A stretch of DNA of 64,000 nucleotides, taken from the NCBI RefSeq assembly GCF_963668475.1, contig NZ_OY764544.1, positions 1,612,001-1,676,000 of the forward strand, in the 5' to 3' direction. Below are positions 53,816 through 61,259 of this stretch, one piece after another. How positions within the stretch are numbered: position 1 is the first letter of the stretch; the number at the start of each line of letters is the position of its first letter. The notes beneath the pieces were generated by a model. That model was given only the letters and a program-made list of their open reading frames with translations. It was not told the DNA's origin and did not search any database. The translations under genes were made by a program, and so were the position numbers. The DNA is from an uncultured Methanospirillum sp. Lineage in GTDB: Archaea; Halobacteriota; Methanomicrobia; Methanomicrobiales; Methanospirillaceae.

Positions 53816-54397
53816 ATGCAACGTATAGATCACCGGATACTGCTCCTGGCATTATGTCTCATAGCGGTCCTGCTTTCAGCAGGCTGTACAACATCTGATA
53901 CCAGCAACCAGACACTCACCAAATCCAATACATCACTTTCTTCTGCTAAAGAGATGGGTAATGAGTCATCCTGGATGACAGTGCCAATCACCGATGTAAT
54001 GACCGGAAGGCAGACCACGATCGTAGACCTTGCCGATGAAGGAAAACCGGTGATCATTCATTCCTTTGCGGTATGGTGCCCTGCCTGTTCAATACAACTC
54101 CGTGAAACTGCTAAACTTCTTAAAGAGAACCCGGGGGCATACACAGTCCTTGGGATAGATTTCGATTCTCGGGAGAACACGGAGATGATCAAGAGTCATG
54201 TTGAGAAGAACCAGTTTGTCGGGATGTATATCGCCGCTCCAACAGATCTCACCAGGGGATTAATCCAGACAGTGGGGCCACGAGTTGTCCAGTCACTCCC
54301 ACAGACCCTGATCATCTGCAACAAAAAAGTTACGTATGTGGGAGACGGGGCATTCCCTGAAGCTAAACTGAAATCGATCCTTTCAGAACTCTGCTGA
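53816..54397 (+). CDS. TlpA/thioredoxin-like lipoprotein
   Basis: The protein is 193 residues. The lipobox LLSAGC follows a hydrophobic stretch (ILLLALCLIAVLLSA), so the mature protein is likely lipid-anchored outside. The domain has the thioredoxin-fold CxxC in VWCPACSIQLRETAKLLKEN, then YTVLGIDFDSRENTEMIKSH and the cis-Pro region VVQSLPQTLIICN. It may reduce or exchange disulfides or deliver electrons to surface proteins. It converges with the MoaD-like gene. Confidence 0.88.
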   Translation: MQRIDHRILLLALCLIAVLLSAGCTTSDTSNQTLTKSNTSLSSAKEMGNESSWMTVPITDVMTGRQTTIVDLADEGKPVIIHSFAVWCPACSIQLRETAKLLKENPGAYTVLGIDFDSRENTEMIKSHVEKNQFVGMYIAAPTDLTRGLIQTVGPRVVQSLPQTLIICNKKVTYVGDGAFPEAKLKSILSELC

Positions 54398-54415
54398 ACA
54401 GGCAGAAAATATTTT

Positions 54416-54688
54416 TTATCCTCCCGAGACAGGGGGGAATACCTTGATCTCATCACCATCATGGACCGGCGTTGAGAGACCATCGAGATCCCGATATCCG
54501 GTTCCGTTCACCAGAATGTTCACATACCGCTTCAGTTCTCCATCCTGGAACAGAAGTGCATTAAGGCCAGGATATCTACTCGTCAGTTCAGTGATAATAT
54601 CCTGTACAGTCGAAACATTACTGATTTCAACATCTTTTACACCGGCAATTTCCCGGTAATTTGCAAACAGAATTACTTTCAGACTCAT
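54416..54688 (-). CDS. MoaD-family ubiquitin-like sulfur carrier
   Basis: The protein is 90 residues with a beta-grasp fold (SLKVILFANYREIAGVKDVE, VQDIITELTSRYPGL, VNGTGYRDLDGLSTPVHDGD) and the terminal Gly-Gly in FPPVSGG. The C-terminus is thiocarboxylated by an E1 in this family. The E1-like gene lies upstream on the same strand (54779), separated by a palindromic repeat, so the pair is likely one unit. It could serve MoaE (20902) or act as an archaeal SAMP. Confidence 0.92.
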   Translation of the reverse strand: MSLKVILFANYREIAGVKDVEISNVSTVQDIITELTSRYPGLNALLFQDGELKRYVNILVNGTGYRDLDGLSTPVHDGDEIKVFPPVSGG

Positions 54689-54720
54689 AATAATCGCCTG
54701 GGGTATCTTCCTCTCTTATA

Positions 54721-54781
54721 TTGAAAAGTCCTTTTTATCGGTTCTGCCGGGGCCTCCAGCGGGGCACCGGTGGGGTTTTTA
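54721..54781 (+). repeat. Palindromic dispersed repeat, copy B
   Basis: This roughly 61-bp element, TTGAAAAGTCCTTTTTATCG at its start and a GC hairpin then GGGGTTTTTAT at its end, matches copies A (27429) and C (57240). It sits between the E1-like and MoaD-like genes, next to the E1 stop. Changed bases in the stem keep pairing, which supports a structured element. Confidence 0.8.
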
Positions 54782-55516
54782 TTTCAGGTGTGAACATGCA
54801 GGACACTCCGGATTGCGGGAAAGCGGGATCTCATGGAATTCAAGATACTCTCCATCATATATCACCATACGGTTTAATGCAAGTTTCCCGACTCCGGTGA
54901 TAGCCTTGATCGCCTCAGTCACCTGAAGAGTTCCCATCACACCCGGTGTTGCACCAAGGACAGGGAAGACCTCTTTGGGTGGAGCCTCCGGGACCAAGCA
55001 CTCAAGACAGGGCGTCTTCCCTGGGATGATGGTAGTAAGGCGGCCTTCAAGACCCCATACTGATGCATGGATTAACGGAATATTATGATAAATAGCGGCC
55101 CTATTTAGAAGATAACGGGTCGGGTAGTTATCCATCGCGTCAATGATGATATCAGAGCCTTTGGTCAGGTCCAGGTAGTTTGCCTCATCGATCTTCTCCT
55201 GAAGAGCAGTAACCTTGATTGACGGGTTGATCGCGGCAAGTTTGGCACTGGCACTCTTGACTTTATATTGATCAACATTCTCATCCCAGTGCAGGATCTG
55301 ACGATTCAGGTTTGATGCATCAACAATGTCCATATCAACGATGACGAGATGACCTATCCCTGCTACTGCAAGATATATTGCAACCGGGCATCCAAGCCCT
55401 CCACATCCTGCAACAAATATGGTTGCATTCTTCAGACACTGCTGCCCTGCCTCACCAAACCCACGAATCAGGATCTGGCGGTTGTATCGTTTCTGATCAT
55501 ACGATGTTAATGTCAT
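54779..55516 (-). CDS. E1-like adenylyltransferase (ThiF/MoeB/HesA family), copy 2
   Basis: The protein is 245 residues. It has the nucleotide-binding FVAGCGGLGCPVAIYLAVAG, the VDASNLNRQILHW region, and the zinc-ligand pairs CLEC and CPAC. It should adenylate the C-terminus of the MoaD-like protein encoded downstream on the same strand. A copy 1 paralogue is at 21367. Roughly half the residues agree between the copies in conserved parts, so they may serve different carriers (the second carrier is at 62887). Confidence 0.92.
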   Translation of the reverse strand: MTLTSYDQKRYNRQILIRGFGEAGQQCLKNATIFVAGCGGLGCPVAIYLAVAGIGHLVIVDMDIVDASNLNRQILHWDENVDQYKVKSASAKLAAINPSIKVTALQEKIDEANYLDLTKGSDIIIDAMDNYPTRYLLNRAAIYHNIPLIHASVWGLEGRLTTIIPGKTPCLECLVPEAPPKEVFPVLGATPGVMGTLQVTEAIKAITGVGKLALNRMVIYDGEYLEFHEIPLSRNPECPACSHLK

Positions 55517-55735
55517 ACTTTGAAGTCAGTACTATGAGTTCAGTGATGATCCATAAAATCCCGGTGATCCCGGCAAATATTGTGCGGTATACTACACATC
55601 ACTGAGAAGTTAAATAATGTGAAAAAAACTCCTTGCGGCAAAACAGCACTAATATGTATGTTTCCTCAATACGTGCAGACACACAGCCAGATGACTTAGT
55701 AACCAAAAGATACCACAAATACGAAACATGGGGAT

Positions 55736-55750
55736 GAGGGGCGACCCCTC
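55736..55750 (-). terminator. Perfect hairpin downstream of the HTH gene
   Basis: GAGGGG (55736-55741) and CCCCTC (55745-55750) are perfect arms with a CGA loop. It is 8 bp beyond the stop of the small winged-helix gene on the minus strand. No T-run follows, so termination is uncertain. Confidence 0.4.
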
Positions 55751-55757
55751 GACCGGT

Positions 55758-55979
55758 TCAACCCATGATCACCGGACGGACGAGATCAGCAATGCTGTAA
55801 AGGCTCTGCCGGGCGTCTATGTAACTGAGACGCTCTTTGAGCAACGCATTGGTCTTCAGACGCCTGATTGCATAACGCACTGTCCGCGGAGGCAGCCTGG
55901 TTTTTTCGATAATGTCTTTCTGGGTGAGTGGCTCACCCGTCTCGAGCACCTTAAACACCAGTTTTGCTGATGGAGGCAA
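55758..55979 (-). CDS. Small winged-helix transcription regulator (candidate sulfur regulator)
   Basis: The protein is 73 residues from a TTG start. The frame is open further upstream without ATG or GTG, so the exact start is doubtful. It is almost only a winged helix (LTQKDIIEKTRLPPRTVRYA, IRRLKTNALLKERLSYIDAR), of the MarR/HTH_IclR-like type seen in Methanomicrobia. The palindrome TTCACAATTGTGAA (56086-56099) lies 107 bp upstream. The same core is in front of cysE and cysK, so this gene is a good candidate for the regulator of that group, and perhaps of itself. Confidence 0.75.
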   Translation of the reverse strand: MPPSAKLVFKVLETGEPLTQKDIIEKTRLPPRTVRYAIRRLKTNALLKERLSYIDARQSLYSIADLVRPVIMG

Positions 55980-56085
55980 GTGTTCGATAGTTATCTCGTC
56001 ATAATGTTCTGCCTCAGTAGAGGCAAAAACGATCCCTTCTCGTCATAGTGACTATACATATGTTGAATCCAGGAGTAGATAAATC

Positions 56086-56099
56086 TTCACAATTGTGAA
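56086..56099. promoter_or_regulatory. Palindrome upstream of the small HTH gene
   Basis: TTCACAATTGTGAA is a perfect 14-bp palindrome with the core CACAATTGTG shared with 9289 and 10484. A TATA-like GATATTGTATG on the minus strand lies at 56111-56121, so the site falls near the expected start of transcription. Confidence 0.68.
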
Positions 56100-56200
56100 T
56101 CGAGATTCATACAATATCATGCCTCGTACCCGAGATACCTTCCCCAGTCCCACGGGCGTCTAAAATCTAATAAATCCAAATTTCCAGGATTATTACCCAG

Positions 56201-56442
56201 ATGTACTCCATCATCCCCTGGGGGGACCAACATATCAACCTGTTCAACTGACTGAAAAGAACGCGGACGGCATCCCTTTGTTCTCATATCAGACGGCCCC
56301 TCCGACCAGTCTGAAAGCAGCAGAGGTATTGAGACAATTCATTACAAGGATGGTTGAACCGAAAAAGAAAAAGAGGGTGGTGATATGGCGATTCTTACCC
56401 ATATTCATACGACTCACCATCAGAGATCCCGACCAGGAATGA
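56201..56442 (+). pseudogene. Possible small gene broken at a G6 run
   Basis: The ATG at 56201 starts MYSIIPWG and is cut after 16 codons. The -1 frame is open from before the G run (56220-56225) to a TGA at 56440 and reads as a plausible protein (ADGIPLFSYQTAPPTSLKAA, EVLRQFITRMVEPKKKKRVV). One extra G would join them into 80 residues. It could be a disabled gene, a phase-variable one, a sequencing slip, or chance. It overlaps the convergent radical SAM stop by 23 bp. No family is known. Confidence 0.4.
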
Positions 56443-57481
56443 GATCACATCCGGTACATGGGAGACACATCGTCCTCGCATGGAGCGGGGAAAGATTATA
56501 GTCCCCCAGTATCTTCTTCAAAGAGTGGGCAAGATGATACAGACGCTCAGCAGAAGGCCGGGATGCTCCTTCAAGAGGATAGTCCGGGTTTATAGAGATC
56601 GCTCTGAGTACCGGTAACACTCCGATTGATGCCAGATTCTGAGCACCTAATATGACTGTCTCATCAGACTCTCCAAGCCCGATGATCATGTTTGAACTTA
56701 CACGGTTTTTTCCATAGATCGGGACTGCATGTTTGAGTTCGTTCAGAATATGATCGAGTCCGAGATCCGGACAGAACCGGGAGAAGAGAACAGGATCCAT
56801 CGTTTCAACATTGTATTTAATCTCGTGGGCCCCTGCGGCGTAGAGCTCTTCTGAACTGCCCGGAGTGGGATATACCGAGACCCCGATCGGAACGTCATAC
56901 TCCCTCACAAGGTCTTTTACAAGACCTTTCATCCGATCCAGTTCCTTCTCCGGTGTTTCGGTGACACCGCCAGTGAGTGAGATAGCCCTGAGATCGCCGG
57001 AGAGATAGACCTGATCGATCATGGAGAGTATCTGTTCACGACTTTTTATCTGTCCGTTCAGGCGAGGAACCGGACAGAAGGCACAATGAAACGCACACTG
57101 TTCTGAAACGGTGATATATGCCTGCTGTGGACAATGGGCTCCGACCGGTTCAAGTGAACCTTTCGCAAGAATCTCCCCATTTCTCTCAATAACCACCCCT
57201 CCGTTCTCCTTTCGTATCCGGAGCGGACTCTCATTTTGTATGAAAAAATCCTTTTCATCAGTCCTGTCTGGGGCTCCCAACAGGGCACCGTTGGGGTTTT
57301 TAATCGATACCCTGACCCTTCGTTTTCCGTCTGTGAAGAAGACTGATCGTCCCCCGGCTCCCGGACCGGCTGTCGATCTCCCCACATACTCCTCAGTCTG
57401 GAGTTCAGGATCAACCATGGCATGACCGATACTGATGAGGGTAGCTTTGTCCCATGGAGTCAATTCAGTTGTAATGTACAT
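56420..57481 (-). CDS. Radical SAM protein of the methanogen DUF1890/DUF1894 locus
   Basis: The protein is 353 residues from the ATG at 57481, which follows AAGGTG. The N-terminal 110 residues are a beta-rich domain. The radical SAM cluster motif is CAFHCAFC (CxxxCxxC), followed by SLTGGVTETPEKEL and GLGESDETVILGAQNLASIG, as in the BioB-like branch. The C-terminal tail has a further cysteine cluster, TMCLPCTGC. Residues 61-82 (NPNGALLGAPDRTDEKDFFI region) are encoded by the palindromic repeat copy C, an in-frame insertion. Substrate is unknown. The upstream partners are DUF1894 and DUF1890. Confidence 0.87.
   Translation of the reverse strand: MYITTELTPWDKATLISIGHAMVDPELQTEEYVGRSTAGPGAGGRSVFFTDGKRRVRVSIKNPNGALLGAPDRTDEKDFFIQNESPLRIRKENGGVVIERNGEILAKGSLEPVGAHCPQQAYITVSEQCAFHCAFCPVPRLNGQIKSREQILSMIDQVYLSGDLRAISLTGGVTETPEKELDRMKGLVKDLVREYDVPIGVSVYPTPGSSEELYAAGAHEIKYNVETMDPVLFSRFCPDLGLDHILNELKHAVPIYGKNRVSSNMIIGLGESDETVILGAQNLASIGVLPVLRAISINPDYPLEGASRPSAERLYHLAHSLKKILGDYNLSPLHARTMCLPCTGCDLIPGRDL
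57240..57303 (+). repeat. Palindromic dispersed repeat, copy C, inside a gene
   Basis: The copy reads TGAAAAAATCCTTTTCATCA from 57241, then CCCAAC and GTTGGG arms around AGGGCACC, then GTTTTTAA. It agrees with copies A and B along its length and is in the same orientation. It falls inside the radical SAM coding region (opposite strand) without shifting the frame, adding about 22 residues. Confidence 0.8.
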
Positions 57482-57596
57482 CACACCTTAATTCTGAATC
57501 ACCAAATAATCCGGTCAACACCGGGTTCATACAGTACCTGTATATCTATGGGAAGAAGAGAAGAGTGATGCCGGCAATTACTGCCGCATCGATGAA

Positions 57597-57887
57597 TTAT
57601 TTTTTGGGGGCAGGTTTTGCAAAAGAAGCAAGCCGGGAAGCTTCGCCTGGATCTTCCACCTTTAGAACAAAGGTTCCGTGACATGGTTTCACGTATGGGA
57701 AAATAAGAAAGACTCCGTCGGTGCCCACAGCAATCGGTGGTGGTCCGATGATGCCTTCGCCAAATAACTTTGTCCCGGGTTCAATATGGTAAATTTGGGG
57801 ACATATTTTTGAGATGAACTCACGACATTCCTGGAAGGTAAGACCCTTCGCAAGAACCTCATACGTCAGTTCTTCGATGCAGCCCAT
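57597..57887 (-). CDS. DUF1894 family protein (methanogen-specific)
   Basis: The protein is 96 residues, with ELTYEVLAKGLTFQECREFI, the central IEPGTKLFGEGIIGPPPIAV and YVKPCHGTFVLKVED characteristic of DUF1894. Its start overlaps the end of the DUF1890 gene, and the two are always near each other in methanogens. The function is not known. It carries a few cysteines, including MGC at the N-terminus. Confidence 0.88.
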   Translation of the reverse strand: MGCIEELTYEVLAKGLTFQECREFISKICPQIYHIEPGTKLFGEGIIGPPPIAVGTDGVFLIFPYVKPCHGTFVLKVEDPGEASRLASFAKPAPKK

Positions 57888-58342
57888 CCTAGAACCTCAC
57901 TCATCTTCTTTCGAAGGGGCATCGGGTTGTGAACCGCAACCTCTACGATGGTCTCACCTTCATACTCGATAAGCTTCGCAATCTCTTCAGCCTCTCTCCC
58001 GAAGACGATGGTGATAAATCGGGCTTCTGGAAGCAGGTACCGCATCGTTGCAGCATACGAAATTCCTGCATCACTGTGGGCAAACGCGAGACAGAGCTCG
58101 TACTTCTCACCCTTATCAGTGATATCCTCAACCGCTTTTTCCAGGGTAGTCATGGTGGATATGTAATGCTTCTCGGGATCTGATGTCATCAGAAGCTTCA
58201 TGACTGCAGGGTTGCCTGCTATGAGAGGAGAATAACCGTTTTTCCTCAGTTGGTAGGTAGTGAAGACCGCAAGAGAGTTCTGAACCGGAACCTCGGGGCA
58301 GCCAAGTACGACCAGGGCTTTTTTCTCTTCTGCTTCGGTCAT
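57866..58342 (-). CDS. DUF1890 family protein (methanogen-specific)
   Basis: The protein is 158 residues. It begins KKALVVLGCPEVPVQNSLAV and has an alpha/beta fold with FAHSDAGISYAATMRYLLPE and FITIVFGREAEEIAKLIEYE. This is the DUF1890 pattern. It overlaps DUF1894 by 22 bp and is the first gene of the minus-strand unit. Function is unknown. A near-palindrome like the cys operator lies about 100 bp upstream (58443). Confidence 0.88.
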   Translation of the reverse strand: MTEAEEKKALVVLGCPEVPVQNSLAVFTTYQLRKNGYSPLIAGNPAVMKLLMTSDPEKHYISTMTTLEKAVEDITDKGEKYELCLAFAHSDAGISYAATMRYLLPEARFITIVFGREAEEIAKLIEYEGETIVEVAVHNPMPLRKKMSEVLGWAASKN

Positions 58343-58442
58343 AAATATCGTAATAATCAGAAGGAGATTTCAGGATTTAAGTGATGCCCAGATCCTGGAG
58401 TCCATCACGAGATTATCCTGTGATATCGTGATTGTATGCAAA

Positions 58443-58456
58443 TTCTCAATTGTGAA
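58443..58456. promoter_or_regulatory. Near-copy of the cys palindrome between DUF1890 and a substrate-binding-protein gene
   Basis: TTCTCAATTGTGAA differs from the site at 56086 at one base. It is 101 bp ahead of the DUF1890 start and 127 bp ahead of the divergent substrate-binding-protein start. One mismatch breaks the symmetry, so binding is less certain than at the three perfect sites. Confidence 0.45.
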
Positions 58457-58583
58457 CGCAGATGAAACCAGCCTCCGGATGAGATACTGATTAGATATTT
58501 TCTTTATGGTGAACAAATTGTCCAGATAAATTATACAATAAGGGCATAATTGTTGCCTCAATAATACGGATTATAGGATCCTC

Positions 58584-59612
58584 ATGGAATATGATCCCTG
58601 GAACATGAGACAAGAGAAGAACGTTACCAAGGCAATGTCATGGATAGTGCTTGCATTCAGTCTCGCACTGCTCATGGTTGCTCTGCCGGTTGCTGCCGAA
58701 GATGCAAAAGCAAAAGATGTTGTAACCATCGGGTATCAACCAAGCACCCATCAGATTGCATTTACAACGGCATATCAGAAGGGATACTATAATGAAACTC
58801 TCTCTCCTCTCGGAGTAAAAGAAGTCAAGGCATATAGTTTCCCAACCGGAGCACCTGAAATTCAGGCACTTCTCGCAGGAGATATCGACGTTGCATATGT
58901 CGGATCTGCACCATTTGTAACAGGGGTCGCCAACGGTCTTCATGCAAAGATCATCGCTGCAGTAAACACTCAGGGATCTGATCTGGTTCTGAAAAAGGAT
59001 CTACCATATACCAGTCCTGCTGATCTGAAAGGTCTCAAGATTGCAACATTCCCGGCAGGAACGATACAGGACACTCTCCTTCGCGACTGGCTCAAGAAGA
59101 ACGGTCTTGATGCAGACAAAGATGTTGAGATCGTTCCTCTCGGACCTGGTGATGCCATTACTGCATTCCTTGCTGGAAAGGTAGATGCTGCATTCCTGCC
59201 ACATCCGTCACCTGTTACTATTGAAGATTCAGGAGCAGGAAAGATCATTGTTCATTCTGGTGAGATAGAGGCGGGCCATTCATGCTGTGTACTTGTCGCA
59301 ACAGATGATGTCATCAAAAACAACCCTGAAATCGTGGAGCAGGTTCTCAAGGCACATCTGAAAGCAACCGAGTATAACGCTGCAAACCAGGAAGAGGCTG
59401 CCAAACATCTGAGTGAACTGACCGGACTGGATCCATCAATCATTCAGAAGTCATTTGATAAATGGGATGGTCAATTCGTGTCAGATCCAGCAAAGATTAC
59501 AACGTCAGTTGAAAACTTTGCAAACGTCCAGAAGGACCTTGGATACATCAAGAACCCGGTCAGTGAGAAGGAACTCTTTGATACCAGTTTCTGGGATAAA
59601 GTCAAGGCTTAA
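58584..59612 (+). CDS. ABC transporter substrate-binding protein (SsuA/TauA/NMT1-like)
   Basis: The protein is 342 residues. The signal peptide is WIVLAFSLALLMVALPVAAE, from the first or a second in-frame ATG (58605). The mature domain has VTIGYQPSTHQIAFTTAYQK, FPTGAPEIQALLAGDIDVAY, LKGLKIATFPAGTIQDTLLR and GPGDAITAFLAGKVDAAFLP, as in aliphatic sulfonate, taurine or nitrate-binding proteins. No permease or ATPase genes are adjacent, so it is an orphan in the window. The GHSCC motif near residue 230 is unusual for this group. A sulfur source as ligand is possible given the palindrome at 58443. Confidence 0.88.
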   Translation: MEYDPWNMRQEKNVTKAMSWIVLAFSLALLMVALPVAAEDAKAKDVVTIGYQPSTHQIAFTTAYQKGYYNETLSPLGVKEVKAYSFPTGAPEIQALLAGDIDVAYVGSAPFVTGVANGLHAKIIAAVNTQGSDLVLKKDLPYTSPADLKGLKIATFPAGTIQDTLLRDWLKKNGLDADKDVEIVPLGPGDAITAFLAGKVDAAFLPHPSPVTIEDSGAGKIIVHSGEIEAGHSCCVLVATDDVIKNNPEIVEQVLKAHLKATEYNAANQEEAAKHLSELTGLDPSIIQKSFDKWDGQFVSDPAKITTSVENFANVQKDLGYIKNPVSEKELFDTSFWDKVKA

Positions 59613-59855
59613 TATCCAAACTTTTTACAACCTTTTTTACTTTCGTAATAGAATCGGACACCCATACCCGGATTGCTGCCAGAAAAATCAGGTACATCCT
59701 GCAAGTGTTGCAGTTGAGCCATCCCGGATTCAGGGCTGGCTTATCCAGGAATATGTTCGTAAAACCTTAAACAACAGGCATTATGTTAGTATTATCTGAT
59801 CTCTGTTGGAGGATAAAGCCCAACATATTTACTTTATCTCTTCCCATATTCGGGT

Positions 59856-61250
59856 ATGGATACCGGGCTTCTGGTTGACTCTGTAACACTGTTTGAGATG
59901 GTTTCAGTAGTGATGGTCATTGCGTACCTCTTTAGCAGAAGCCGGTTTTATCAGGAAGTACTCGAGCATCGCCCGACAATTGTAACTCAGGGTATTCTCG
60001 TGCTGATATTTGGAATCCTCTCGATATACGGGATGTCCAGCGGAGTAAATTACTACGGTGCTGTGGTAAACATCCGGGATCTCGGTCCAATCATCGGGGG
60101 TCTCTCCTGCGGTCCTTTCGTAGGTATCGGAGCGGGTATCATCGGGGCATGTTACCGGTTATCGGTTGGGGGGGCAAATGTTTATGCCGCGGCCTTAGGA
60201 CCCCTCATCTCCGGAGTCTGTAGTGGTATCATCTTCCTGATTTATAAACGGGAGATCGTATCAACACGGAATGCGATCATCGCCACAATAGGGATTGAGT
60301 TAGGGGTCTCAATCCTTGCACTTATAATACGGGCGATGGGAGGATCAACCTCTACGATTCTGACAGTATTCGTAAATGTTGCACTTCCAATGATCTGCCT
60401 GACTGCCATAGCAGCAGGAATCTTTACCTTTATTATACACAATCTCATCAGAGAACGCCAGGTTCAGGCAGAAAAAGAGAAACTTGAACAGGAGATAGCC
60501 AAAAAAGAGGCTGAACTCAGCATAGCAGCAGACATCCAGAAAAGTTTCCTCCCGGACTCCCTGCCCAATTTCCCTAAATACGAGATGGCAGGAAAGAGTA
60601 TCCCAGCCAAGGAGGTCGGCGGTGACTTCTTTGATTTCATGCCGCTCGAACTGATCCCATTCTCAAAAAGCCAGATGGGTATCATGATCGCAGATGTTGC
60701 TGGAAAAGGTGTCCCAGCTGCTTTATTCATGGCCCTTTCGCGGATCGTGATCCGGATCAGTGCACTATGGTTTAAAAACTGTGCTGAGGCCATTGCGTTC
60801 GCCAACCCGGTGATAACTCATGACTCAAAGACAGGGATGTTTGTAACGCTCTTCCTGGGAATCCTTGACAACGAGACGATGACCATGTCGTATGTGAATG
60901 CCGGTCACAACCCCCCTCTTGTAATCAGGGCAGGAACCGATACCATTGAAGAGTTAAAACCAACAGGAATTGCAATAGGGGTCATCGAGGATATCGCCTT
61001 TGATCAGGATTCCATTCATCTATATGACGGTGATGTGATTGTTCTGTATACAGACGGAGTAACTGAAGCGATCAACACAAAAACTGAAGAGTTCGGAGTC
61101 CCACGACTTATCAAGACAATACAGGACTCAGTCTCACTTCCTTCCCAGGAGATCGTGGATACCATTGTCACAAGGGTTTCAGACTTTTGTGGAACACAGC
61201 CACAACATGATGATATCACTCTGCTGGTCATCAAAGTCCATAATTCATAA
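59856..61250 (+). CDS. LytS-type membrane sensor with PP2C/SpoIIE phosphatase domain
   Basis: The protein is 464 residues. The N-terminal part has about six helices of the LytS-YhcK 5TM type (RDLGPIIGGLSCGPFVGIGA, GGANVYAAALGPLISGVCSG). A coiled segment (AEKEKLEQEIAKKEAELSIA) leads to the RsbU/SpoIIE phosphatase domain (about 225-460) with ADIQKSFLPDSLP, KEVGGDFFDF, MIADVAGKGVPAALFMA, YVNAGHNPPLVI and QHDDITLLVI, which carries the metal-binding Asp residues. It should dephosphorylate a serine on an anti-anti-sigma-like or other target. The next gene starts 9 bp on. Confidence 0.92.
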   Translation: MDTGLLVDSVTLFEMVSVVMVIAYLFSRSRFYQEVLEHRPTIVTQGILVLIFGILSIYGMSSGVNYYGAVVNIRDLGPIIGGLSCGPFVGIGAGIIGACYRLSVGGANVYAAALGPLISGVCSGIIFLIYKREIVSTRNAIIATIGIELGVSILALIIRAMGGSTSTILTVFVNVALPMICLTAIAAGIFTFIIHNLIRERQVQAEKEKLEQEIAKKEAELSIAADIQKSFLPDSLPNFPKYEMAGKSIPAKEVGGDFFDFMPLELIPFSKSQMGIMIADVAGKGVPAALFMALSRIVIRISALWFKNCAEAIAFANPVITHDSKTGMFVTLFLGILDNETMTMSYVNAGHNPPLVIRAGTDTIEELKPTGIAIGVIEDIAFDQDSIHLYDGDVIVLYTDGVTEAINTKTEEFGVPRLIKTIQDSVSLPSQEIVDTIVTRVSDFCGTQPQHDDITLLVIKVHNS

Positions 61251-61259
61251 GGAACCTTC

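Noticed and set aside
55728..55970. An 80-codon plus-strand frame opposite the small HTH gene
   Set aside because: The opposite strand encodes a clear winged helix. The plus-strand frame has no ribosome site and no family.
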